Positions 15,594 through 24,605 are shown, counted from the stretch's first letter. The stretch is DNA of 64,000 nt from Amycolatopsis sp. CA-128772 (GCF_002904295.1 NZ_PPHG01000083.1:1-64000); one strand, 5' to 3'. Notes: generated by a model not told the origin, from the sequence alone. Numbers and translations: made by a program.

Positions 15594-18500
15594 CTAGAGA
15601 CTCCCCTGCAGCGCGTCCCAGAACAGCTCTCGTTCGCGCTTGATCAGCCCGTCGATCAGGGCTTGTTCGTCGTCGGTGTGCGGTCGGTCTTCGGCCTTCT
15701 TGAGTGCCTTGAGGTCGCGGCGGACCTCGTACAGCGAGTGCTCGTACGCCGAGACATCGTCCAGCGCCTTCAGGTGCAGGCGCAGTTCCGCGACGTGCCC
15801 GTCGATGCGGACGCTCATCTGCAGATCGCGGTAACCCGCTGGAGCGGGGTTGGCGAAGCGGTCGTCGAAGGCGACGATCTCCAGGTCGGGGTGCTCCGCG
15901 ATCAGCGCCAAGGCGGCGTAGGCGTCGTGCACGCGGTCGAACTGGATCATCGCGCCCGCGAGGTCGACCAGCCGCGACGCGTCGCCGTCGTAGTTGGTGT
16001 TGATCTTGTCCATCGCCCGGCCTTCGGACTTCGGCCCGGGGCGGAACCCGGCGTGGCCGCCGGTTTCCTCGGCCAGCGGCGGCAGGATTTCCTTCAGCTT
16101 GAGGTCGACCCCGGCCGCCTCCCGGTAGCGCTCGGCCAGGTACTCCCGCGTGTAAGCCTCGTCCCCGAGCTTGCTCGGGTCGAACGGGGCCTGTTTGCGG
16201 GACGCGTTCGGCTGTTCCGCCGCCTGGTCGGCCACCTCCCGCGAGGTCTCCGCCTGGTCCGGGGTGAGCGGCGTCGGCTCCGCGTGCGGGCCCACCGGTT
16301 CGGCGTCCGGTTCCGGGTGGTGCACCTCGTGCACGGCGTCGGCCAGGATCGGGATGGCTTCGTCGTGCACCAGCAGGCTGGCGATCGTTTCGGGTTTGCG
16401 CAGCAGCGACCGCGTCAGGAACTCGTTGGCCGGGTCGTGGAGCAGGTCGACCAGCTCGGGGTGCTCCGCCAGCCGCGTCCGGACGAACTCGCCGACCGGG
16501 CCGAGGTTCTGCGGGTTGCCCTCGTGGTCCTTGACGACGAGGTCGGTGGTGGCGCCGGCGAGCGCCTCGGCGACCCGCGGCTGGGCCAGTAGCTCGTCGA
16601 GCCGGGACTGCGGGGCGTGGCCGTAGCCGCCGTGCGTCTCGCCCGGGGAGTGCTCGGGCTGGACGTGCACCTCCTCCGGCGTGCCGACGTGCATCAGCTT
16701 GATGCCCTTCGGCGGCTGCGGCAGGTGCATCAGGTCGCCGGACTGCGGGTCGACGAACGCGACGCCGTCGCGGGTGTGCACGACCATCGCGACGTGCCCG
16801 TGGACGACGCCGTTCGGGCCCTCGTACTTCACCGCGACCACGGCGTGGTGGTCGAGCGGCTTGTCCCGCATCTCGCGGATGACGTCGTCGTAGCTGCCGC
16901 GCTCGGAGAACGTCTCGCCGAACCGGCCTTCGAGGTGTTCGAGCGTGCCGCGGGTGCCCATCTCGTGGAACGGGATCGGCTCGGCCGTCATGTCGCCACC
17001 GCGGAGGCGGTCCAGGTACGCCTCGGGCCCGCGGGTGCAGTTGGACAGGTACCCGTTCTCCAGCGCGCCCGGCTGGTGGAAGCCCGGGTTGACGTCACGC
17101 AGGTGCGGGTGCCGGTCCTGGACGTAGGCCGCGCGCTCGGCCGGCGTCGCCGTGTCGGCGTGGATGGCCGGTTCGGACGGCGGGTTCGTCGCGCGCGCCA
17201 GCGTCGAGTAGTCCGGCTGCGGCTCGGGGACCACGGCGGGTTCCGGGCCGTCGAGGACGTCGCTGACCGGCTGGTGCTCGTGGTGCGGCGCCGGCGCCGG
17301 CGCCGGCGCCGGCTCGGCCTCGCCGAAGCCGCCGAGGCGTTCCATCAGCGCGGCCTGGCGGCGCCGTTCGAACTCGGCCGCGTTGTGCTCGTTCTCGGCC
17401 CGCCGCTCGGCCATCTTCTGCTGCGCGGCCTCGGGGTCGAGGTAGCGCGGGTGGCCGGGGCCGATCTCCTCGGCCTCGATCACCCACTTGCGACGGCCCT
17501 CGGGCGTGATCTCCAGCCGGCGTTCGTGCACCAGCAGCTGCGTCCCGGGCGGCGAGAGCGACTCGCGCTCGGACGGGTTTTCGGCGAGCTTCGAGATGTC
17601 GCGGAGGTTGTCCGACCGGACGTGCAGCTCGACGTCGTCGCCGAACTTGCTGGTGGCGAACTCGCCGGTCTTGATGGACGCGCTGGAGAACGCGGGCTCG
17701 ACGACGACCGCGCCCGGCTCGTACGGCCCGGCGACGAGCTCGGCCAGCCGCGGATCGCCCCCGACGTCGAAGGCGCGGACGCTCTCGCCGGACGTGCGCG
17801 GAACCTGGTTGAGGCCGTCGGTGATGGCGCGCGCGTTCGCCTGCGCGAGGTCGAAGCCGGGGTGGCCGGGGCCGCGGCGCAGGGCCTCGTTGACGTCGTA
17901 GGCGTACTCGCCGCGGGTGTAGCCGTGCACCGCGACGGCACCCTCGTCGGTGAGCGGCAACCCGGCGGCGTCCCGGCGGGCCAGCGCGCGGTCGTGGACC
18001 TGCTGGTAGATGCCCTCGTCACCGACCGCGCGCCGGATGCTCTCGTGGTCGGCCGGGGTGCCGCGGTGGTCGCCGTCGAAGAGGTAACCCTCGTCGTGCG
18101 GCAGCCGCCCGGGCGTGGGGCTCAGCCGGTCGGCGATCGTTTCGTGCGGGCCGAGCGGCAGCTCCCGGATCCCGGCGGCGTCGTGCGGCAGCTCGGCGAG
18201 CCGCCCGCTGACGGGATCGGCGAACAGGACACCGTGCTCGGTGTGCACGGCGGCGACCAGCCGTTCGGCACCCCCGTGTTCGAAGGCGACGGCGGACCGC
18301 GCACCGACGGGCCGTTCGCCGAGGTCGTGAGCAACGTCGTCGAAGCTCCCGCGGCCGCGCCACGGCCCATCGAGCCGCTCACCCCGCGCCGGCCCGGCGA
18401 CGACGTCCTCGCCGTTCATCCGCCGGTCGAAGGCGGCCATCGATTCGGCGGCGTTGGTCCGGAAGCCGTGTTCGCCCGGGCTGTAGTGGTTGCGGGTGTT

Positions 18501-21500
18501 GACGGCAGCGAGCTCGGGAACGGCGTCGCGCACGAGCCGGGCGTGCTGCTGCGGCGTCTCGACGGACCCGGCGTGCAGCACGGGCGTCCCACCGGGCCGA
18601 AGCGGCTCGGCGAGCTGCGCCCACCCACCCTCGGGAGCCCCGGTGGCCAGCGGCCGCCGAACGGGCGGGGGCGGCGCACTCGGGTCGTCGAAGGCGGTCA
18701 GCTTCGACATGTCACCGCTGGGCCGAAGGTGCGGGTGGTCAGCGTAGAACTGCTCGAGTTCGGCGTCGGCCTCGCGCTGGAACCGGTCCTCGTCGGCGCG
18801 CTCGTCGGCCCGCCGTTGTTCGATGGCCTGCCGGGCTTCGGCCTCGCCGAGATGCCGCGGATGCCCGGGGGTGACCTCCTCGGCGTGCACGACCCACTGC
18901 GGCTCGCCGGGCCGCCGGTTCGGGTTGTCCGGGTGCCCGGGGCCCTTTTCGATCCCGGTGATTTCGAACTGCGTCCCGGCCTTGAAGAGCACCTCGCGTT
19001 CGTGCCCGATGCTCGCCATGGCTTCGACGTCCCGGCCGGTCCGGGACTGGATCCGCATCTCGACCTCACCGGGGAAGGAGCTGCGCGGATGGCCCGCGTC
19101 GACCTTCGACGAGCTGAGGAAGGAGGGCTCGGTGATGTGCGCACCCTGGTGGAACCGGTCGAGGAAGGCCTGAAGCCGCGCAGGATCCCCCTGGAAATCA
19201 ACCCGCCGCGAAACGGTCCCGACATGCGCCGGAAGCTCGTTCAGCCCGGAGACAAGAGCCCCAGCCTGCGGCGCGAGGTCGACGAGTTCGGGACCACCCA
19301 TCCGCAGAGCCCGGTTGAGCGGACCGACCATTTCGTACCGCGTGTAGGCGTGCACGGCGAGCGCGCCGGCATCGGAAACGCCGGGGTGGAACTGGTCCCG
19401 CTTGGCGAGCGCTTCGCGGCGAACCTGTTCGTGACGCCACTCGCCGGACTCGGAGCTGTGCCGCCCGGAGTCCATGAAGGTCTCCTCGATCCGCCGGATC
19501 CCGACGGGGTCATCGGAGTGGAACCGCTCGTCGGTGAGGTAGGGCTCGGCGGGGTGCTGTGCCGTGGGGTGGTCATGGGCGGGCGCGTGGTCGGCGGGCG
19601 GTTGTTCGTGGGCCGGCGTGTGGTCGGCGGGGTGCTCCGCCGCCGGTTGCCCGGGCGCGGGCATTGGCTGGCCAGAAGGAGGTTCGTGGGCCGGGGCGTG
19701 TTCCCCCGCGGGCGCGGCCGGTTCGGCGACGGGCGTGCGCTGTCCTGTCGGCTGCTCGCGCACGGGCCGCTCGAACGCCTGAGGCGGCCGCGGCGGCTCG
19801 AAGGGCCCCCGCGGAAGGTGCTCGACCGGCGGCCCGAACCGCGGCGGCGGAACCGTCGGAGGCCCGAAGCGCGGATCATGCGGCGGCATCCCCGTCCGCC
19901 CACCGGGCGGCATCGGCGGCCGCCCACCCGGGTGAGGCCCGGGCCCCTGCGGCCCCCGCGGCTGAGCCGGATACCCACCCGGACGCTGCCCCCCACCCGA
20001 CGGCGGCACCCGCCGCGGATCCAGCCCACCTTGAGGAGGCTGCCCCCCACGTTGATGAGGCTGCCCACCCTGGAACGGCCCACCCTGCGGCGCGCCTTGC
20101 TGGTGTTGCCCGCCCTGGAACGGTTGCGCTCCCGGGTGAGCGGGCGGTGGCCCGGCCTGGTGAGGCTGCCCGCCGGGCTGAGCCGGTGGCTGGCTGCCCG
20201 GGTGGGGCTGTCCGCCGGGATGCGCCGGTGGCTGGCCGCCTTGGAACGGTCGCGTGGGCGGTTGCCCGGCCTGGTGAGGTTGCTGTGGCTGGCCGCCCGG
20301 GAACGGTTGCGTCCCCGGATGAGCCGGCGATTGCCCACGTGGACCGGGCTGGACCGGTGGCCGGCCGCCTTGGAATGGTTGTGCGCCTGGGTGACCTTGG
20401 GGTTGCCCGCTCCGGAATGGTTGCGTGCCCGGGTGAACCGGCGGCTGGCCGCCTTGATGCGGGCGCCCACCTGGCTGGACCGGCGGCTGGCCGCCTTGAT
20501 GCGGGCGCCCACCTGGCTGGACCGGCGGCTGCCCACCCGGCCGAGCCGGCAGCTGACCGCCCTGCCACAACTGGCGCGGATCCGGCGACGGGACCCGCCG
20601 CGGCTGCTCCGGCGGCATCGGGCGGCCCGGACCACCGCCGCCGGCGTTCGGCGTTCCGCCCGATGGCGGCGGTGGCGTGAACCCGCCTCCGGGCGGGGGC
20701 GATGCCTGCTGCGGAGACGGACCATTCTGGAACGTCCCCGCATCCGCCGCGAACGGCTGGCTCGGGCCGCCCGTGAAGCCGGCCGCTCCGACGTTGTCCT
20801 GCGGACGTCCGCCGCCGCTTTGTCGTCCTGGCTCCGGGGGTGGGGCCATGCCGTAGCCGCCCTGCGACGGTCCTGCCGCCTGCTGCTGTGGGGACTCCGC
20901 CGCCGCGCGGGGTGGCTCCGGCTGCTGGGCGATCGGACGTTCCGGCTGCTCCCGGCGGATCTCCGGTTCAGACGCTGCCCGTGCTTCCGGCGAAGGTGAC
21001 GCCTCGCCGCGCGGATCCACCGCCGGTCGCGGCGCTACAGGCTCGTGCCGAGGTTGTTCACTTCGCGCTCCAGGCTGCGGGCGCGGCTCTTCGCCCCGCG
21101 ATCCAGGCTCGGAAGATGCCTCGTGCCGCGACTCCTCAGTCGGCTGCCGAGGCTCTTCCCCCCGGGACTCCGGCTCCGAACGCGACTCAGCCTCAGCAGA
21201 ATCCCGCCGCGACTCAGACCCCGAAGACCCCGAAGACCCCGAAGACTCCGAAGACCCCGAAGACCCCGAAGACCCCGACCCCGGCTCAGCCTCCGAAGAA
21301 GAAGCGGAAGCCCCAGCTTCCCGCGGAATGCCCGCCTCATGAACCGCGTGCAGCTGCTCCTTCGCACCCCCGACAGCTCCACCGACAGCCCCGCTCGACG
21401 CCCCCATCAGCAGCTGCTCCGGCGTCAACGACCCCAAATCCCCGGTCACCGCCGCCTGGCCGACCGTCTGCGCAACCCCCTCCACAGCCCCACGCGCCCC

Positions 21501-22298
21501 AGCCCGCATCGCCGCGTCCGCGATCTGGCCCCCCGCGCTGTGCGACAGCCCCTCGGTCGCCCCACGCCCAATCGACCCCGAAGCCGCCCCGACAACGCCT
21601 CCGACCGCGCCCGAGATTGCCGCGTCCGAAGTCTTCGACCAGTCCCAGCTCTGGCGATCGCCCTTCGCCATCTGGAGGCCCTGGATGCCCGCGTCCATGC
21701 CGAGGTTGATCGCCTCGTTCTTGAGGACCTCCATGCCGATCTTCTTGAGGCCCTGCTTGAGCAGCTTCTCCAGCAGCTCCTTCGCGACCTGCTTGAACCC
21801 CTGCTGCGCCAGCTTCTCGAGCAGCTGCCGGAACAGCATCTGCACCGTCATCCGGGTCGCGATCTGGGCCGGCGCGATCCCCGCCGTCGAGCCGCCGAAC
21901 GTCACCGCCGCCGCCGCGATCATCGCCGCTATCTGGGCCGCCAAGATGATCAAGGAAATGATGATCATGTACTTCGTGTACTCGACGTCCAGTGCCGTCT
22001 GGTCGCACGAGTCCCCGAGCGCCTGGGCCGCGTCGGCCAGCTGCTTGAAGTACGCCTCGTCGCCCTCGACGAACTTCTTCCACTGCTCCGCGAACGCGTC
22101 GGCGCCGTCGCCCGTCCAGTGGTCGCGGATGCCGGACGCCGCCTGAGTGCCCGTCTCCGACACCGGCCCGATCGCCGCCGACGCCGTGTGCCACGCGTCG
22201 CGCAGCGCTCGCAGCTTCGTCTCGTCGCCCTCGGGCCAGCTCTCCCCGACCACGATCGGCAGCAGCCACTTGACCGCGTCGGGCATCTCCATCCCCAC
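15594..22298 (-). CDS. Giant polyvalent ESX-type toxin: 2x ADP-ribosyltransferase, 2x Tox-PL, RelA/SpoT tip
   Basis: The protein has 2234 residues. (1) Residues 1-320: CpnT-like WXG100 head (DHWTGDGADAFAEQWKKF) with one hydrophobic helix near 110-130. (2) About 325-930: Ser/Gly- and Pro/Gln/Gly-rich linker. (3) About 980-1110: ADP-ribosyltransferase-like domain with R (VSRRVDF), S (FLSSSK) and ExE (EREVLF). (4) About 1265-1370: Tox-PL papain fold whose cysteine is Ala (FRTNAAES). (5) About 1455-1600: second ART (VRAFDV, AFSSAS, SERESL). (6) About 1735-1860: Tox-PL with Cys1754 (LSNCTRG), His1835 (HGHVAMVV) and DPQSG. (7) About 2050-2234: RelA/SpoT-like domain (GYRDLQMSV, VAELRLHL). Starts at 22298 (GTG), 22292 or 22286 (ATG) are possible. 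No signal peptide is present, so export by an ESX system encoded elsewhere is inferred. Confidence 0.85.
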   Translation of the reverse strand: MGMEMPDAVKWLLPIVVGESWPEGDETKLRALRDAWHTASAAIGPVSETGTQAASGIRDHWTGDGADAFAEQWKKFVEGDEAYFKQLADAAQALGDSCDQTALDVEYTKYMIIISLIILAAQIAAMIAAAAVTFGGSTAGIAPAQIATRMTVQMLFRQLLEKLAQQGFKQVAKELLEKLLKQGLKKIGMEVLKNEAINLGMDAGIQGLQMAKGDRQSWDWSKTSDAAISGAVGGVVGAASGSIGRGATEGLSHSAGGQIADAAMRAGARGAVEGVAQTVGQAAVTGDLGSLTPEQLLMGASSGAVGGAVGGAKEQLHAVHEAGIPREAGASASSSEAEPGSGSSGSSGSSESSGSSGSSGSESRRDSAEAESRSEPESRGEEPRQPTEESRHEASSEPGSRGEEPRPQPGARSEQPRHEPVAPRPAVDPRGEASPSPEARAASEPEIRREQPERPIAQQPEPPRAAAESPQQQAAGPSQGGYGMAPPPEPGRQSGGGRPQDNVGAAGFTGGPSQPFAADAGTFQNGPSPQQASPPPGGGFTPPPPSGGTPNAGGGGPGRPMPPEQPRRVPSPDPRQLWQGGQLPARPGGQPPVQPGGRPHQGGQPPVQPGGRPHQGGQPPVHPGTQPFRSGQPQGHPGAQPFQGGRPPVQPGPRGQSPAHPGTQPFPGGQPQQPHQAGQPPTRPFQGGQPPAHPGGQPHPGSQPPAQPGGQPHQAGPPPAHPGAQPFQGGQHQQGAPQGGPFQGGQPHQRGGQPPQGGLDPRRVPPSGGGQRPGGYPAQPRGPQGPGPHPGGRPPMPPGGRTGMPPHDPRFGPPTVPPPRFGPPVEHLPRGPFEPPRPPQAFERPVREQPTGQRTPVAEPAAPAGEHAPAHEPPSGQPMPAPGQPAAEHPADHTPAHEQPPADHAPAHDHPTAQHPAEPYLTDERFHSDDPVGIRRIEETFMDSGRHSSESGEWRHEQVRREALAKRDQFHPGVSDAGALAVHAYTRYEMVGPLNRALRMGGPELVDLAPQAGALVSGLNELPAHVGTVSRRVDFQGDPARLQAFLDRFHQGAHITEPSFLSSSKVDAGHPRSSFPGEVEMRIQSRTGRDVEAMASIGHEREVLFKAGTQFEITGIEKGPGHPDNPNRRPGEPQWVVHAEEVTPGHPRHLGEAEARQAIEQRRADERADEDRFQREADAELEQFYADHPHLRPSGDMSKLTAFDDPSAPPPPVRRPLATGAPEGGWAQLAEPLRPGGTPVLHAGSVETPQQHARLVRDAVPELAAVNTRNHYSPGEHGFRTNAAESMAAFDRRMNGEDVVAGPARGERLDGPWRGRGSFDDVAHDLGERPVGARSAVAFEHGGAERLVAAVHTEHGVLFADPVSGRLAELPHDAAGIRELPLGPHETIADRLSPTPGRLPHDEGYLFDGDHRGTPADHESIRRAVGDEGIYQQVHDRALARRDAAGLPLTDEGAVAVHGYTRGEYAYDVNEALRRGPGHPGFDLAQANARAITDGLNQVPRTSGESVRAFDVGGDPRLAELVAGPYEPGAVVVEPAFSSASIKTGEFATSKFGDDVELHVRSDNLRDISKLAENPSERESLSPPGTQLLVHERRLEITPEGRRKWVIEAEEIGPGHPRYLDPEAAQQKMAERRAENEHNAAEFERRRQAALMERLGGFGEAEPAPAPAPAPHHEHQPVSDVLDGPEPAVVPEPQPDYSTLARATNPPSEPAIHADTATPAERAAYVQDRHPHLRDVNPGFHQPGALENGYLSNCTRGPEAYLDRLRGGDMTAEPIPFHEMGTRGTLEHLEGRFGETFSERGSYDDVIREMRDKPLDHHAVVAVKYEGPNGVVHGHVAMVVHTRDGVAFVDPQSGDLMHLPQPPKGIKLMHVGTPEEVHVQPEHSPGETHGGYGHAPQSRLDELLAQPRVAEALAGATTDLVVKDHEGNPQNLGPVGEFVRTRLAEHPELVDLLHDPANEFLTRSLLRKPETIASLLVHDEAIPILADAVHEVHHPEPDAEPVGPHAEPTPLTPDQAETSREVADQAAEQPNASRKQAPFDPSKLGDEAYTREYLAERYREAAGVDLKLKEILPPLAEETGGHAGFRPGPKSEGRAMDKINTNYDGDASRLVDLAGAMIQFDRVHDAYAALALIAEHPDLEIVAFDDRFANPAPAGYRDLQMSVRIDGHVAELRLHLKALDDVSAYEHSLYEVRRDLKALKKAEDRPHTDDEQALIDGLIKRERELFWDALQGSL
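17284..17312. repeat. Hexanucleotide tandem repeat (CGCCGG units) in toxin linker
   Basis: About four CGCCGG units lie in tandem and encode alternating Ala-Pro between the second ADP-ribosyltransferase and the second Tox-PL domain. Unit length is a multiple of three, so copy changes alter linker length without shifting the frame. Confidence 0.7.
20438..20521. repeat. Perfect 42-bp tandem duplication in toxin linker
   Basis: Two identical 42-base units (20438-20479 and 20480-20521) encode two copies of a 14-residue PPVQPGGRPHQGGQ-type unit. Looser copies of the same Pro/Gln/Gly motif continue to about 20.0 kb. This points to recent repeat expansion in the linker between the ESX head and the toxin domains. 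Confidence 0.85.
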
Positions 22299-22301
22299 GC
22301 G

Positions 22302-22625
22302 TTACTGCCCCTTGCCCAGCTGCGACGTCACGTCTTCGTCGGCGCCCGTGAGGGCCTTCATCGACTTGGCGACGTTCTGCTGCATCCCCCGCAAGCCCTG
22401 CACGAGGTTGGTGAACCCGTCGACGGCGCCCTGCGCGCCCGGCACGTAGTCCTTGGCGAACTCCTTGCCGGAGTCGTCGCCGCCCCAGCACTCGCCCTGC
22501 GCGGCGAGGGCCGACTGCAGCGCCTTCGCCGCGTTCTCGAGCCCGTCGGCCGCCGTGACCAGGCCATTCGACGCGCGCAGCACCGCGTCCGGCTCCGCCG
22601 TGAAGCCGGAACCCCCGTCCGGCAT
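22302..22625 (-). CDS. EspC/WXG100-like ESX secretion-associated protein
   Basis: The protein has 107 residues and is all-helical in character. It has a W-G-G-D-D turn followed by KEFAKDYVPG, the typical pattern of EspC/DUF2580-type WXG100 relatives in actinobacteria. It has no signal peptide. It overlaps the YbaB-like gene by one base and ends three bases before the giant toxin, so the three are surely co-transcribed. It probably forms a hairpin-pair partner for the toxin head during ESX export (inference from family and position). Confidence 0.75.
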   Translation of the reverse strand: MPDGGSGFTAEPDAVLRASNGLVTAADGLENAAKALQSALAAQGECWGGDDSGKEFAKDYVPGAQGAVDGFTNLVQGLRGMQQNVAKSMKALTGADEDVTSQLGKGQ

Positions 22626-23224
22626 CAGTCGCCCCTCGTCATCCAGGAAGACGGCGGCTCCTCGTCCTCGTCACGAGGCGGGCGGACGCGCTTGGGCGCG
22701 GGCTTGGGCGCCGGCACCGGCGCCTGCTCGTTGCGCAGGATCGACCCGCCGTCCTCGAACGACTCGGGCCGCGGCGCCGGAGACTGCTCGGCGAACTCTT
22801 CGAACGACTCGAACGACGGGATCGGCGGCACGAGCCCGGCCAGCGACGGCGCGCCCTCGACCAGGTCGGCGAGGTCGGGCAGGCCCTCGGTGATCGGCGC
22901 CATCAGGTCCGCGATCTTCCCCTTGACCTGCAGCGATCCCTGGCGCACCAGCGTCTGGACGGTGTTCGCGAGCTGCGCGGGGGTCGTGCGCTCGAAGGTG
23001 TTCGGCGCGAATTCGAGCTTCGCGAGGCTGCCACCGGCGTCGATGGTCGCGCGGACCAGGCCATCGGGGGAACTCACCTGGGCCGTCGTCTCGGCCGCCG
23101 CGGCCTGGGCGTCACGCAGCTGCGCCGTCTGCCGCTCGAAGTTTTCCAGGAGGGTGGCCATCTGGTCCTTCATCGCGGCATTACGTGCTTCGAGCCGTGC
23201 ACGGTCGTCGCCCGCGGTGGTCAC
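22625..23224 (-). CDS. YbaB/EbfC-like protein, first gene of the toxin operon
   Basis: The protein has 199 residues and starts at GTG 23224. A coiled N-terminus (residues 1-45) leads into a YbaB-like fold (SSPDGLVRATIDAGGSLAKL, then FERTTPAQLANTVQTLV). A disordered Pro/Glu/Lys-rich tail follows. True YbaB/EbfC proteins are nucleoid-associated, but divergent members with tails are common in ESX-linked actinobacterial gene sets, where they may act as chaperones or regulators. A second example in the window (32288-32803) again precedes an EspC-like gene, so the pairing is a repeated local pattern. Confidence 0.7.
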   Translation of the reverse strand: MTTAGDDRARLEARNAAMKDQMATLLENFERQTAQLRDAQAAAAETTAQVSSPDGLVRATIDAGGSLAKLEFAPNTFERTTPAQLANTVQTLVRQGSLQVKGKIADLMAPITEGLPDLADLVEGAPSLAGLVPPIPSFESFEEFAEQSPAPRPESFEDGGSILRNEQAPVPAPKPAPKRVRPPRDEDEEPPSSWMTRGD

Positions 23225-23249
23225 AGGTGCCCCCGGTGTCCCTCGAACC

Positions 23250-23280
23250 TACTAATGACTGCCCGTCACCCTAATGCCAA
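23250..23280 (-). promoter_or_regulatory. Candidate promoter of the toxin operon
   Basis: On the minus strand TTGGCA (23280-23275) and TTAGTA (23255-23250) are separated by 19 bases, 26 bases before the GTG of the YbaB-like gene. The spacing is longer than ideal. The 91-base gap between the MFS gene and this gene is the only intergenic space before the 16.6-kb operon. Confidence 0.25.
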
Positions 23281-23315
23281 TGGAGCAGTGGCCGTGACCG
23301 GTTCGAGTGTTTGCC

Positions 23316-24605
23316 TCAGCGAATCGTGCGCCGGCGGGCCAGCAGGTAGCCGGCCCCGCCGACCAGGTAACAGACGGTCGCGGCGACGAGCAGGCCCGGC
23401 GCGCGGCCGTTGTCCGGCACGACGAGCGCGCCCAGCGAAACCGCCGCCACCTGGGTGATGTTGAACAGCGTGTCGTACAGCGCGAACACCCGGCCGCGGG
23501 CTTCGTCGGCGACGTCGAGCTGGATCGACGAATCGACGCAGAGCTTCAGCACCTGCCCCGCCCCGGTGATGACGAACGACGCGAGCAGTGCCAGCGGCAG
23601 CAGCATCGGCAGCCCCAGCGCGGACTGCGCGATCGCGGCCAGCACCAGCGACCCGAGCACCGCGCGCAGCCGCCCGAACTTCCGGATGATCCGCGCGGTC
23701 AGCAGCCCGGCCAGCAGCAGCCCGGCCCCGGCGAGCGCGGCCATCTGCCCGAGCCCGGGCAGGCCGGCGCGGAAGAGGCCGTGGTCGGTGAAGTAGTTGC
23801 GCATCAACAGCACGGTGACCAGCAGCGACACCCCGAACGACGCCCGGTGCGCGAACAGCGCGACGAACCCGGCCGTGACGCTCGGCGCCCGCCAGGCGTG
23901 GCGGGCGCCGTCGGCCAGCCCGCGCGCGACGGCCAGCACCGGGTTCGGCGGCTCGTCCACCACCGACGGCCCGAGCACGCCCCGGGCGAAACCGCGCGCG
24001 AGGAAGGCCGCGAGCAAGGTGCCGAGGACGGCGAACACCGTGGTCTCGGCCGATCCGACGTCGTTGCTGCCGAACAGCGCCCGCAGGCCGATCGCGCAGC
24101 CGCCGCCGAGGACGGCGACCACCGACCCGAGCGTCGTGGCGAACGCGTTCGCCGTCACGACGCTCTCCTCCTCCACGACGTGCGGCAGCGACGCCGAAAG
24201 CCCGGAGCCGATGAAGCGGGAGATGCCTTCCGCGGCCAGGGCCAGCGAAAACAGGCCGAGGCCGCCGAACCCGAACCCGACGGCGGCGGACGCGAGGACG
24301 ATCGCCAGCCCGCGCAGCAGGTTCGCGAAGATCAGGACGCGACGGCGGTCCCAGCGGTCCAGCAGGGCACCGGCGAACGGCCCGACGACCGAATACGGCA
24401 GCAGCAGCGCGGCGAACCCGCCCGCGATGGCCAGCGGATCGGCGGCGCGCTCGGGGTTGAACAGCACGGCTCCGGCGAGGCCCGCGCGGAAGACGCCGTC
24501 ACCCCAGCTGGCGGCGAAGCGGGTGAAGAGCAGGCGCCGGAAGTCCGGGTCTTCGAGCAGCTCCCGAGGGCCTCTACGCGTTGTCGTCGACTGGGAGCTG
24601 ATCAC
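23316..24605 (-). CDS. MFS transporter
   Basis: The protein has 429 residues from the GTG at 24605, which begins ISSQSTTTRRGPRELLEDPDFRRLL. The frame stays open upstream, but that part runs through the hairpin array and is not protein-like. Twelve hydrophobic segments are expected. The loop between TM2 and TM3 carries DRWDRRRVLI, the MFS motif A variant. The substrate is unknown. It is read in the same direction as the toxin operon and ends 91 bases before it, but no evidence ties the two. Confidence 0.8.
   Translation of the reverse strand: MISSQSTTTRRGPRELLEDPDFRRLLFTRFAASWGDGVFRAGLAGAVLFNPERAADPLAIAGGFAALLLPYSVVGPFAGALLDRWDRRRVLIFANLLRGLAIVLASAAVGFGFGGLGLFSLALAAEGISRFIGSGLSASLPHVVEEESVVTANAFATTLGSVVAVLGGGCAIGLRALFGSNDVGSAETTVFAVLGTLLAAFLARGFARGVLGPSVVDEPPNPVLAVARGLADGARHAWRAPSVTAGFVALFAHRASFGVSLLVTVLLMRNYFTDHGLFRAGLPGLGQMAALAGAGLLLAGLLTARIIRKFGRLRAVLGSLVLAAIAQSALGLPMLLPLALLASFVITGAGQVLKLCVDSSIQLDVADEARGRVFALYDTLFNITQVAAVSLGALVVPDNGRAPGLLVAATVCYLVGGAGYLLARRRTIR

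Noticed and set aside
19980..20560. Regularly spaced repeats resembling a CRISPR array
   Set aside because: The repeats are coding, multiples of three, without unique spacers and without cas genes. They encode a Pro/Gln/Gly linker.
16617..20999. Plus-strand open frame of about 1460 codons across the toxin gene
   Set aside because: The frame mirrors the third-position GC of the toxin. The toxin strand shows several recognisable domains; the opposite product is Arg-rich and domain-free.
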